From: an uncultured Bacteroidota bacterium
GTDB lineage: Bacteria; Bacteroidota; Bacteroidia; B-17B0; Aurantibacillaceae
Reading direction: 5' to 3'
Assembly (NCBI GenBank): GCA_937873155.1
Contig: CALMVZ010000034.1
Span: 62,001-126,000, forward strand
DNA: 64,000 nt
Of this stretch, positions 50,744-59,357 are shown one piece after another. The translations under genes were made by a program, and so were the position numbers. The notes under the pieces are model-generated. The model was not told the origin of the DNA and searched no databases. It saw nothing but the letters and a program-made list of their open reading frames with translations. Every line of letters begins with the position of its first letter. The first letter of the stretch is position 1.

Positions 50744-53031
50744 TTCTTACGCTTTAAATTAAAATTCAGAACGTCCGGTTGCCACCCGTCTATTTTTCTA
50801 AGCTTACCCAGTAGGTTAGAGATCAAGTTAGAATACAACATTGTGGCCGGCAACTCGCCAGGCAAAAAGCCTCGCCATGACAAATAAGTAAATGAGAATA
50901 TTTGCTGAACTATATATTGCAAGTCTGTAAACAATAAATCTTCAATACCCGATGTATCATAGTTACCGCCTGGCATTCTTACCCGAACAAGAACAGGATT
51001 ACTTACACCGTGTTTGCCGGTTTTAATTTCCTTTGCACCGAGCATTTGAACAAGGCATGAGGATGAATCAAGTATGATGTTTGTGCCTCTTGGGGCAACA
51101 AACTCGCCTTTGACGCTGTTGTTATATCCTCTTATACCAGGTTGATGAGGATCGAATATCATTAGCGGATGACTCTTGCTAATAGTAACAAAAGCGAACT
51201 GTATTTTAAATTTTGGGAATTGCCTTACTAAAGCACTAACAACATCAAACTCAACATTGCGAATTGGTTTAAAAATATGAAATATCAAGCGTATCGTGTC
51301 GCCGTCCTTCCAGCCCTGTTGTTCGTTAAGCTTTTGAAAAGATTCCTGTAAGTTTTTAAGTAATTCGTCAAAATACTCTGAGTACTGAACGTCCTTAGCC
51401 TTATTCGATAAAAGGTATTGCCCATCACTCGAGAAAAAAGTGGAGATACCAACAACCCGGTTTTGCTCAGCGCCGCTGTAAACGTTCTTCCGGATAATAC
51501 TATGGCCGATGCCAATAATAATTTCACGATCAACCGAACGTGTTGAAGGAAGAACCCAAGGCGTTCCTCCAAGTTTAGCATACATTTGGAGGGCTACTGA
51601 ATTCAGCAGGTACTCGTCAACCATTCGCATTTTTCTGTTCAATACAAACTGTACTGGTATTTCCAGCGTGAGTAAACGAGCTTTCAGTTTATAGTATGGA
51701 TTCACTTTATCCTCAAGCTTTTTGAATTCTTCTGGAATTTCGATGATAACCAGATCTGGTTTTTTATCCATAGAAGAAATAACACGATCATACTCAGCAT
51801 AATCATATTTAGCTATTTCGCTGATTGTACAACTCACATCCAGAAGATCATATTTCTTTTTAAATCCCTTTTTGAAGTAGCTGGAATTAGGCAGTCCATC
51901 AATCAAGTTAGCCAAGAAGGTCGAAAAGCTGCCACGATTTTCCTTCACACAAATTCCGAGTATACTTGGACTTTTAATATCAAAATTCAAACTATCATAC
52001 GGCCCAAAATTATTTAAACCCCTATCCGGAACTGACGCGTCTGTTTTGTTTCCTGCGTGATCGAAAATAAAAGTCGGTGGCTTAAGTTGGAAAGAATTTT
52101 CCGGCGAATATGGATCAGCGCTAATTGTGAAACAAAAACCGTCCTTGTTTTGATATAAAACTGATGATCTAGAGCCGTCAGCTCCTTTTTCAAAGCTTAA
52201 CAGTTCTGCAATGGATTTAATGGCCTGGCGCTCATTTTTTGGATTCAACAAATCTGGCTTCTTTTTTTCTATGGCTTGGAATATCTGTTCACATTTTTCT
52301 TCCGATGTCGCGAATGCCAAATAGTTATGAATGTTGTAATTTGTCTTACGGATCGTTAATTCCGATAAGGAAATCACTTTATCGCCTTCATTGGTTTCAA
52401 CAGTTGCTGAGTTGCCGGAAACAGACTTAACCACTCCAATAAATTCTTCATTTGGCGCGAGTACGTTAGTAAGGCCAGGTAGATTTTCCGCATGCAACAC
52501 TTCAATCCCAACCAAATTAAAACCATCGGTTACCAAATCCTGACATGATTTATTCAAAAGCCATCGCCGATGTGTGTTAATTACAAAAGCAAATGAAGAA
52601 CGATCACCAATTATTAGTGTTCTAAGTTGAACTTCGATCTGCTTTTTATAAGATAAAATTCCTTTTAAGTTATCCGGTAATAGGTCAAATACCAGATCAT
52701 CCTTCTGCTGAGTGGAAAAAATGCGGAATGGATAAAAATCAATTGGTACAATATTCGGAAACCTATCTTTAAAGGTTCTAAAAAATGTATGCTTAATCAA
52801 TGAAGCGGTTACGTTCGAATCTGAAAAGGTGCCGACAGTTGCTGATTCACCAAGGGAAACATTCTCATCGCCATCCTTATTCGAAATGTAGATCCATTCA
52901 CCATTTCTAAAAAAAGAGTGGGTGTGATTATGCTTATCTCGCAGTTCCTTTAGCCTTTCTTCGCTGTATTGCGTTCTTGTGATTTGATATTCGTCAAAAT
53001 CAATATTTATGGGGTAAAAATTTGTTTCCAT
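50731..53031 (-). CDS. Long-B prokaryotic Argonaute, catalytically inactive
   Basis: The 766-aa protein aligns over its length with Rhodobacter sphaeroides Ago as I remember it. N and linker regions fill about 1-170 and a reduced PAZ about 170-275. The MID keeps Tyr446, Lys450, Gln461 and Lys486, matching the 5'-phosphate pocket. The PIWI runs from about 500 to the terminal LKRKKWFL. The usual first catalytic Asp is Gly509 (IIIGIGHS), the third acidic position falls in LIFHIFKP, and the last is absent in PATMLYSN, so it should bind a guide and target but not slice. It follows the PLD gene by 3 nt and overlaps the TM gene by 13 nt, inside a type I restriction operon. Confidence 0.93.
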   Translation of the reverse strand: METNFYPINIDFDEYQITRTQYSEERLKELRDKHNHTHSFFRNGEWIYISNKDGDENVSLGESATVGTFSDSNVTASLIKHTFFRTFKDRFPNIVPIDFYPFRIFSTQQKDDLVFDLLPDNLKGILSYKKQIEVQLRTLIIGDRSSFAFVINTHRRWLLNKSCQDLVTDGFNLVGIEVLHAENLPGLTNVLAPNEEFIGVVKSVSGNSATVETNEGDKVISLSELTIRKTNYNIHNYLAFATSEEKCEQIFQAIEKKKPDLLNPKNERQAIKSIAELLSFEKGADGSRSSVLYQNKDGFCFTISADPYSPENSFQLKPPTFIFDHAGNKTDASVPDRGLNNFGPYDSLNFDIKSPSILGICVKENRGSFSTFLANLIDGLPNSSYFKKGFKKKYDLLDVSCTISEIAKYDYAEYDRVISSMDKKPDLVIIEIPEEFKKLEDKVNPYYKLKARLLTLEIPVQFVLNRKMRMVDEYLLNSVALQMYAKLGGTPWVLPSTRSVDREIIIGIGHSIIRKNVYSGAEQNRVVGISTFFSSDGQYLLSNKAKDVQYSEYFDELLKNLQESFQKLNEQQGWKDGDTIRLIFHIFKPIRNVEFDVVSALVRQFPKFKIQFAFVTISKSHPLMIFDPHQPGIRGYNNSVKGEFVAPRGTNIILDSSSCLVQMLGAKEIKTGKHGVSNPVLVRVRMPGGNYDTSGIEDLLFTDLQYIVQQIFSFTYLSWRGFLPGELPATMLYSNLISNLLGKLRKIDGWQPDVLNFNLKRKKWFL

Positions 53032-53034
53032 TTC

Positions 53035-54309
53035 TTAGATTATTGTTCTCATGTGTAAATAAATCGGATAAAGTACAGTGAAGTCTTCAATTATGGTCGA
53101 AACGATATTATCAGTGGAAATCTTCGTGTCGTCCGGCAGGTATTTCCTTCCAATTATGAAGTACTCCTGGTTGATGTTGTCTTCCTTTGTAAATAACTGA
53201 AGGCTGGCTGCATCTGTAAACGAATGAACAGGTCGCTCCTCATCGTTAATCGATATAAAACTCTCTTTTGAAAGGCCTTTTAAAAGAGTAAAGAAATCCT
53301 CCCGGTACTTCGGTGATCGCATATTCTCTTTGAATTTAGTTCTGTCAACCACACCACCTCCATTTTTCGCACTAAGCCACACATAAACTTTATCAGACTG
53401 AACAAGAATCTGCAAACGTATTTGGTACATACTAGTTTGTCTTTCCCCATACTCTCGTTTGAACCGTTCTATATCTGCTTCACTTCTGCCATAATGTAAC
53501 CAAAGCGAGCTGAGGCTTCCACTGGTATATTCTCCGTGTCTAAACGACGATATAATGAATTCGTGTATATGGTGCGGATGTATATCCCAATTTTTCTGGT
53601 TAATTGCAGGTAACAGTTGCTCGTGCAGTTCGTATAGTCGATTCCAAACTTTTAATCTTTCAGCATCAGCTTCCGGAGTTTCAGTGGTTGGCTTCTTTCC
53701 TGTAAAAGCATTAAAATGCTCGTATTTAAAAAACTGATTTGTGAAATCCACCGAATTTATATCAACTGAGATATTTGTTCCGCCAGCGTATTTTTTCTTA
53801 AGGTCACGAAGAGCGTTTCGTGATGTAGATTCCGTTTCCTCTATTTTTTTACTTAGATTATCGTACTCCTCTAAGAAATCTTTATCGATAGGAATACCCA
53901 GTTTAAAATACTTACCAAACCAATCTTCAAATTCCGGAACTTGATCGTGGCTTGACTTGTATGATAATTCAACATTATCCAACATACCGCCTTTTGTGTA
54001 ATTAGCGGACCCAATAAAAACAGTATTGGCTTTTCCTTTTACTATATAAACCTTTGGATGAAAAAACAACTTTGGTTTAGTAAATATTTTCACTTCCCAA
54101 TTAGGCTTATTCATGTTCATCAATTGACGTAATATATCCACCGGGGTGAGCATGTCTATACCAACAAGAAGTTGTAGTTTACAATCCTCTTGAATCTTTT
54201 CAAGCAACATGTCCATGCCGTGTCGTGTCATCTTAGCAGTAGCTATCTTCACCTCTGAAGCAGAGTGAAGCGCCGGCCTTAATTCATTTTCAAGACGTAA
54301 TACAAGCAT
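53035..54309 (-). CDS. Single-HxK PLD-superfamily nuclease-like protein
   Basis: A 424-aa protein with one PLD catalytic motif in residues 80-115: FHPKVYIVKG (His84, Lys86), GSANYT (Ser101, Asn103) and NVELSY (Glu114). Families with one copy of the motif, such as BfiI-type enzymes, act as dimers. The 300 residues after it are mixed helices and strands with no second HxK motif that I can see. It starts 1 nt after hsdS and is followed 3 nt later by the Argonaute, so it is likely an Argonaute-dependent nuclease; PLD-family neighbours of inactive Argonautes have been described. The Lys six residues before the usual acid position is a mild variation. Confidence 0.8.
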   Translation of the reverse strand: MLVLRLENELRPALHSASEVKIATAKMTRHGMDMLLEKIQEDCKLQLLVGIDMLTPVDILRQLMNMNKPNWEVKIFTKPKLFFHPKVYIVKGKANTVFIGSANYTKGGMLDNVELSYKSSHDQVPEFEDWFGKYFKLGIPIDKDFLEEYDNLSKKIEETESTSRNALRDLKKKYAGGTNISVDINSVDFTNQFFKYEHFNAFTGKKPTTETPEADAERLKVWNRLYELHEQLLPAINQKNWDIHPHHIHEFIISSFRHGEYTSGSLSSLWLHYGRSEADIERFKREYGERQTSMYQIRLQILVQSDKVYVWLSAKNGGGVVDRTKFKENMRSPKYREDFFTLLKGLSKESFISINDEERPVHSFTDAASLQLFTKEDNINQEYFIIGRKYLPDDTKISTDNIVSTIIEDFTVLYPIYLHMRTII

Positions 54310-54310
54310 A

Positions 54311-55507
54311 TTATTTTTTTATTCTCATTTTCCCGGTTAATAATTTCACTGCAATTCCTCTTTTTTGGAGGATCAGTTTTTCAAGTTGCATTTCAGAGTT
54401 AGTTATCTCCAATTCGAGAGAATGCAGAATGGAAGCTATTTTCCTTTGCTCGTTCTCTGATGGCAACATTATTTTCAAGGCTGCCAGATTAGTTTTGGAA
54501 ATGCTGTAAACAGATACACCCGTTGCAATCTTTTTTAATTCTTTAGCTACGACAGGACTTTTAAGAATGTAGGCACGATAGCCCGGTGAGGTCAATTTAT
54601 TTTTTGCTCTTGCAATGAACACATGTAGTCCTCCTGTCACCTTTTTCTTACCTATGTTTTTGATCTCAATACACGAACCCACACCAGCGTAATCTTCTGA
54701 CGCATCCGCGATAATTAAATCTCCTTCCTTCAATAAATTGACTTGTTTTATATCAATAATTTCGTCCTTGATATAAGGTAAATCAGGTGTGTTATCCAAA
54801 TCAAGCATTGAATGTTTGAACTTCGAATGTATGTCCCCATAATGAATAGTCATTATTTTTTGTTTTGTTGGTTCGATCACCAACTGTTCCCGTGAAAGCG
54901 GGGTAGAAGAAATAAACTCAAATATTTCGCCAAAAGATTTTTCCTCCCATGATCCTTTGCATCCTTTAGATCGAATCTCACCACTTAATAATTTTCTCAT
55001 CAATTCCTTTTTCCTGCTCTTCTTCTCTGCAATGAGCTCAGTTTGCTTTTCGATAGCGAGATCCCAAACAGAAAAAAGTCGCGATATTTTTTGTTGCTCT
55101 AAAATTGGCGGGACTGGAATTTCCATATTTGAAATCATTTCCATCCTAACTGAATCTACCGAGGTTTTAGCTGTATACTTACAAACCTCTTGCATGAAGT
55201 ATTGCTTGAAGTACTCGAAGAAAAATCTTGGAAATATTTCTGGAGAAAATTCACTGATTTTATAGACACGCTGGTGAAAATCAAACTTGCCGTCAATGTA
55301 ATGGAACACTTTGCCTACGCCAACTCCATCCCCCGCTGTCAATACAGCCACCCCATCATAGGAAAAAGAATTGATTCGTTCAATATTTTGCGAACGAACA
55401 AAAAACGGATACTTGCCCCCCATAACCTTATTTTGAGTATCTCTATTACCAGTGGTAATAGTCGCCAGTTCCTTCACTGTCTTTATTTTCCAGTCTTTTG
55501 GCAACAT
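54311..55507 (-). CDS. hsdS: Type I restriction enzyme, specificity (S) subunit
   Basis: A 398-aa protein with two target-recognition domains, each followed by a conserved long helix. Segment 1 is ...VAVLTAGDGVGVGKVFHY... with helix IPVPPILEQQKISRLFSVWD, and segment 2 ...GVSVYSISKTNLAALKIMLP with helix SENEQRKIASILHSLELEIT. It sets the DNA sequence recognised by the methylase and nuclease. The start lies 1 nt after the hsdM stop and the PLD gene begins 1 nt after its own stop. Confidence 0.94.
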   Translation of the reverse strand: MLPKDWKIKTVKELATITTGNRDTQNKVMGGKYPFFVRSQNIERINSFSYDGVAVLTAGDGVGVGKVFHYIDGKFDFHQRVYKISEFSPEIFPRFFFEYFKQYFMQEVCKYTAKTSVDSVRMEMISNMEIPVPPILEQQKISRLFSVWDLAIEKQTELIAEKKSRKKELMRKLLSGEIRSKGCKGSWEEKSFGEIFEFISSTPLSREQLVIEPTKQKIMTIHYGDIHSKFKHSMLDLDNTPDLPYIKDEIIDIKQVNLLKEGDLIIADASEDYAGVGSCIEIKNIGKKKVTGGLHVFIARAKNKLTSPGYRAYILKSPVVAKELKKIATGVSVYSISKTNLAALKIMLPSENEQRKIASILHSLELEITNSEMQLEKLILQKRGIAVKLLTGKMRIKK

Positions 55508-55508
55508 G

Positions 55509-57032
55509 TTATATTCCCAGTTCTTTTAAATATGATTTAATATCCCCCTTAATTTGTGTCAATTCCTTTTCCAGTCGATCAATATTTTTCTGAACGGAGT
55601 GAATGTCAATTTCAGTCTCTGCTTCAAAAGTGTCAACATAACGAGGAATATTCAGATTAAAATCCTGTTTAATGATCTCAGATAGAGTTGCTTTATGAGA
55701 ATACTTTTCAATGGTGGCGAGTTTTTTATAGGTATCCACGATTTTTTTTATGTGTGGCTCCCTTAATTTGTTTTGCTTCTTTCCACTTTCAAATTCTTTA
55801 CTTGCGTCAATAAATAAAACATCTTTATGTTTTTTTCCCTTGTTGAAAATTAGTATTGCTGCTGGGATTCCAGTTCCAAAAAATAAGTTTGCAGGCAACC
55901 CTATAACCGCGTCTAGCAAATTTTCGCGAACTAAGTTTTCACGAATTGTTTTCTCAATCCCTCCTCGAAATAAAACACCATGCGGTACGATAACTCCGAC
56001 ACGACCTGTTTTTTCAACGGCAGTCTCCACCATGTGCAATATAAAAGCATAATCTCCTTTCGTTTTTGGGGGAATACCACGAAGGAATCTTTTATAAGGA
56101 TCTCCTGTAGCTTCTTCTGCGCCCCATTTATCTAACGAGAATGGAGGATTCGCAACAACAATATCAAATTTCATTAGATGATCCCCTTCAATTAAGCGTG
56201 GGTTATTAATTGTATCACCCCATTCAATATGGGCAGCGTCCATTTCATGTAAAAACATGTTCATCTTTGCCAGGGCCCAGGTGCTACCATTGCTTTCCTG
56301 ACCATATAAAGAGCAATCGCGTATATGAGTGTTCGGTTTAAATGGTACTTGTTCCGCAACTGTAATAAGTAATGAAGCACTACCTCCGGCTGGATCACAG
56401 ATACGATCACCGGCTTTTGGTTTTACCAATCGAGCCAGAAGCTCCGATACCTCATGGGGTGTGTAAAACTCACCGCCTTTTTTACCGGCATCGCTTGCGA
56501 AACGTTCTATAAGATACATGTATGCGTTTCCAATGATATCTTCTGTTCCGATCACCGATGGTCGGAAATTAAGCTTTGGCTTATCGAAGTCCTCAATAAG
56601 ATTTTTTAATCGGCGATTACGATCCTTCGTTTGGCCTAGGTTTGAATCACTATTAAAATCCACGTTTCTGAATACACCTTCCAACTTTGATTTATTCTCG
56701 TCCTCGATCTTTTCCAGTATTTTATTGATCTTACCTCCGATGTCCGGATCGTTTTTATGCTGAACAATGTAATCAAACGTACAATTATCAGGTAATACGA
56801 AACGCTCACGACTCATCTTGCGTTTAATAAGAGCCTCATCTTTACCGTGCTGCTTTTTTAGTTGTTCGTACTTATCTTTCCATACATCAGACAAGTACTT
56901 CAAAAACATGAATACAAGGATGTAGTTCTTATATTCAGAAGGATCTACAACGCCTCTGAATGTATCGCAAGCTGCCCATAGAGCGGAGTTAATTTCGTCT
57001 TGTGATGGTTTTACTTGAGTTGTTTCTGCCAT
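55509..57032 (-). CDS. hsdM: Type I restriction enzyme, methylase (M) subunit
   Basis: A 507-aa N6-adenine methyltransferase. The helical N-terminal HsdM domain (about 1-165) is followed by the catalytic domain with motif I DPAGGSAS at 213-220 and motif IV NPPF at 295-298, and by a helical C-terminus. The GEFYTPHEVSELLARL segment is the usual family signature. It protects host DNA and joins HsdS and HsdR in the restriction complex. The TIR gene ends 5 nt upstream of its start. Confidence 0.96.
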   Translation of the reverse strand: MAETTQVKPSQDEINSALWAACDTFRGVVDPSEYKNYILVFMFLKYLSDVWKDKYEQLKKQHGKDEALIKRKMSRERFVLPDNCTFDYIVQHKNDPDIGGKINKILEKIEDENKSKLEGVFRNVDFNSDSNLGQTKDRNRRLKNLIEDFDKPKLNFRPSVIGTEDIIGNAYMYLIERFASDAGKKGGEFYTPHEVSELLARLVKPKAGDRICDPAGGSASLLITVAEQVPFKPNTHIRDCSLYGQESNGSTWALAKMNMFLHEMDAAHIEWGDTINNPRLIEGDHLMKFDIVVANPPFSLDKWGAEEATGDPYKRFLRGIPPKTKGDYAFILHMVETAVEKTGRVGVIVPHGVLFRGGIEKTIRENLVRENLLDAVIGLPANLFFGTGIPAAILIFNKGKKHKDVLFIDASKEFESGKKQNKLREPHIKKIVDTYKKLATIEKYSHKATLSEIIKQDFNLNIPRYVDTFEAETEIDIHSVQKNIDRLEKELTQIKGDIKSYLKELGI

Positions 57033-57037
57033 AGTAG

Positions 57038-57886
57038 TTATCTTTTTTTAATTTCATTAAATGCTTGTATCACTTCAGTCACCTTAATAGGGTTGGAGAT
57101 AAACTTTTCCCCGACCGTAGTTGTAACAACAGCTGTAACTGTAGTGTCTTCCGGTAAGTTTTTCCAAAGTTTAGCCATATTCGGATTTAAGCTGTAGGTC
57201 ACTTGAGTAACCTCACCATATTCAAGTTTGGCCGGATATTTAGGTGCATCCATTTTATCGATCAAATAAAATGAGTCTGCTTTCTCTTCAAAGGGATGTG
57301 ATAATTTGAAATATGGTTCATTGAAATAGCGATTCTCTTTCTGTAGATTAGTGGTATTGACACTGAATGCCACACCGTAGTATTCCTTAAACTCACTAAT
57401 TAATGCCATGTGACCTAAATATATGTTCGCGGCCTCAGCCGGCTGAACCTGTCTTGCAACAGCTACTGAAGGCTCTTTTTTTACTTTAGCAATAATCAAT
57501 TTAGCAAAATCTTCAGCATTGTATTTACGCAGATCGATAAATCCAAGGGTGGGGCGGATACCTTCAACCTCTGTATCGTCGAAGCGCGCAGGAAGGATAT
57601 ACTCATCATTTGATTCAATGGCTCTTGCAATGGCCGTCCTTATCTCATGACGGGTCCAAACCTTCTCTATATAATGCTTCGAAAGGAAAGGCACACAATA
57701 TTTCGCAGATTTCCTATACACAAAATCAAAGTGAACACCAAGGTCTTTTCCCCAGAGGTCAACTTCCTCAAACTTATCGTAAAAAACTTTTATACCGTTA
57801 TCATTAAGAATACCGGCCACCTTATCAACGTACTCGCGATCTTCCCCTGCAAATGATAATGTTACATCGTACTTATATTCCATCAT
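57038..57886 (-). CDS. TIR-domain protein with a C-terminal sandwich domain
   Basis: A 282-aa protein. Residues 5-135 form a TIR domain: YDVTLSFAGEDREYV box, FYDKFEEVDLWGKDLG and FLSKHYIEKVWTRHE, with Glu81 at the position of the NADase glutamate. The C-terminal 130 residues read as a beta sandwich, perhaps a sensor. TIR proteins in bacterial defence usually consume NAD+ or make a signalling nucleotide. It starts in the overlap TAATG with the small upstream gene and ends 5 nt before hsdM, so it is made from the same transcript. It has no Thoeris ThsA or ThsB partner nearby. Confidence 0.85.
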   Translation of the reverse strand: MMEYKYDVTLSFAGEDREYVDKVAGILNDNGIKVFYDKFEEVDLWGKDLGVHFDFVYRKSAKYCVPFLSKHYIEKVWTRHEIRTAIARAIESNDEYILPARFDDTEVEGIRPTLGFIDLRKYNAEDFAKLIIAKVKKEPSVAVARQVQPAEAANIYLGHMALISEFKEYYGVAFSVNTTNLQKENRYFNEPYFKLSHPFEEKADSFYLIDKMDAPKYPAKLEYGEVTQVTYSLNPNMAKLWKNLPEDTTVTAVVTTTVGEKFISNPIKVTEVIQAFNEIKKR

Positions 57887-58233
57887 TAAATCTGTTTTAA
57901 TTTACTAATTTGTTTTTTGCAGAAATCTTCGATCATACTTATGTATTCACCTTCTTCATCTTTTGATTTCTTTGAACGTTCCTCCAGAACAAGGCCTTGG
58001 AAAGTGTCAAATTCCTTTTCCACGTCGCTAACATTCATTAATCTGGAATTCGTTGTTTCACTTGCCTTATGCTCAGGACTACCATCAAGAATTTCTTCCA
58101 ATGCTTCATTTACTGTTGAGGGCAAACCTTCTTCTTTGGTTCTGATGTCTATTAGTTCCGCTTTCTTATCTTTAATTGTTTGCAATACAGCTTCGAATTC
58201 TTCTTGAATCCTTTTTTTTCCTTTTTCTGTCAT
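57886..58233 (-). CDS. Small charged coiled-coil protein
   Basis: A 115-aa protein, about 30% Glu and Lys, predicted to be helical throughout (EKGKKRIQEEFEAVLQTIKDKK...). It starts 19 nt after the HsdS-like gene and overlaps the TIR start by one base. I do not recognise it. It could join subunits of the operon's proteins. Confidence 0.7.
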   Translation of the reverse strand: MTEKGKKRIQEEFEAVLQTIKDKKAELIDIRTKEEGLPSTVNEALEEILDGSPEHKASETTNSRLMNVSDVEKEFDTFQGLVLEERSKKSKDEEGEYISMIEDFCKKQISKLKQI

Positions 58234-58252
58234 AATCTTTTTCTTAAGTATG

Positions 58253-59212
58253 TTATCTAACTATGTTTCCCTGGCGATCAACCATGGTTATACTCTCAAT
58301 AAGTGAATGAGGAATTGTATCTATGATCGCCTCCTCTACATTTTTGTAAGGAGTTGGTACCGGTGTACGGCCATTGGATATATCTAAATTATTCTTGCTG
58401 AATTTAAAAACTTTCCAGGCTTTAACCGCGTTATACCCGCGTGAAGATCCATCAGAGTACTTTACGGTACGGTGATATGTTTCCATACTGGATATAATAG
58501 CGTACAGATCCTTCTCCGGTTTATTACTTCCTTTGAGAATTATTGATTCACGGAATTTCATGTGAGCGATGTGATAGTTGCTCAAATGCCAGTAACCAAC
58601 CCATTGGCCATACTCATCAGTAAATGCCGGCACTTCGTGTTCGCGCTCGATTTCGGTTAACACCATATTATTGTAGAATTTGTCTTTTTCTTGCATAAGC
58701 TCCATTGTTTTAGATTTTTCAACCTGCCACATTTCGTAGAGGTTAACTAGTTTGTTTTGTGTAAATACAGAAGGCACTTTAATCTCAAGACCCTCAAGTG
58801 TACTTTTATTTATACTTAGAACAGATGTACCGGCTTTACCTGCATGAAGAATTGCTTGCGTAGCTTCTTGATTTATATACCAAGCCAAATAGTCGCTGGA
58901 TATTAATTCGAAGTTTGGTCGGATTACAAAGAATAATGAAACAGCCGCAGCGGAATAATTTTCTTTAAATACAATAGCATTGTTCCGATTCCCCTTTGCG
59001 ATAACAAGAACATCACCTTTTTGTAACAACTGAGATGGGGGCACATCAGACGATTTTATTTTGTGCGGAATATTTCGTATCTTAGTATAAGATGAATCAA
59101 GGTTTTGTAATTGGATTATGTGTACCGATCCGTTTTCAGGATCGTTCTCAATGCGCTCACGGTTGCTGTAGCCGGAGTTGATTTGGGCAATGTCTTTCAG
59201 AACTTTTTTCAT
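58253..59212 (-). CDS. HsdS-like half subunit with an extra C-terminal domain
   Basis: The ATG at 59212 gives 319 residues. The first 190 look like one target-recognition domain and its helix (IAQINSGYSNRERIENDPEN, VLSINKSTLEGLEIKVPSVF, then a long helix QEKDKFYNNMVLTEIEREHE). The last 110 residues (starting YHIAHMKFRESIILKG) do not match a second recognition domain and I do not know them. It is the first gene of the defence operon. A lone half S subunit could pair with the full HsdS or with HsdM to give another specificity. A TTG at 59236 is also in frame. Confidence 0.68.
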   Translation of the reverse strand: MKKVLKDIAQINSGYSNRERIENDPENGSVHIIQLQNLDSSYTKIRNIPHKIKSSDVPPSQLLQKGDVLVIAKGNRNNAIVFKENYSAAAVSLFFVIRPNFELISSDYLAWYINQEATQAILHAGKAGTSVLSINKSTLEGLEIKVPSVFTQNKLVNLYEMWQVEKSKTMELMQEKDKFYNNMVLTEIEREHEVPAFTDEYGQWVGYWHLSNYHIAHMKFRESIILKGSNKPEKDLYAIISSMETYHRTVKYSDGSSRGYNAVKAWKVFKFSKNNLDISNGRTPVPTPYKNVEEAIIDTIPHSLIESITMVDRQGNIVR

Positions 59213-59219
59213 CAGTTTT

Positions 59220-59235
59220 TGTATACTGTAATACA
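59220..59235 (-). promoter_or_regulatory. Candidate operator over the operon start site, TGTATTACAGTATACA
   Basis: A 16-bp imperfect palindrome on the minus strand lies directly at and after the predicted transcription start, with TGTAT...ATACA outer arms. A close variant, read as TATACTGTATTATA on the plus strand, occurs 63 bp further upstream at 59285-59298, about six helical turns away. A regulator bound here would block the promoter. Which regulator acts is unknown; the two XRE proteins near 61 kb are candidates. Confidence 0.5.
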
Positions 59236-59265
59236 AAGGTACGAAAAATATTCCTATCTACCAAA
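59234..59265 (-). promoter_or_regulatory. Promoter of the restriction-Argonaute operon
   Basis: On the minus strand TTTG (59265-59262) is followed after 20 bp by TACCTTTG (59241-59234), an exact match to the Bacteroidota TTTG-N19-21-TAnnTTTG consensus. Transcription should start near 59227, 15 nt before the first ATG. Confidence 0.7.
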
Positions 59266-59357
59266 TTTATTTTGTCGGTTTTTTTATACTGTATTATATT
59301 CTTTATCTAGAATGATCTATCAAATAATTGATAATCATTAAGTTAATTACTTGTAGC

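Noticed and set aside
50731-53031. An active slicing Argonaute
   Set aside because: The DEDX tetrad positions I can find are Gly509, a Phe/Lys stretch and Leu/Tyr, so slicing is not supported.
50731-57886. A SPARTA-type short Argonaute with TIR
   Set aside because: The Argonaute is long and carries N, PAZ-like, MID and PIWI regions, and the TIR gene is four genes away beyond hsdM and hsdS.
57038-57886. A Thoeris system
   Set aside because: No ThsA-like SIR2 or other known partner is present near the TIR gene.
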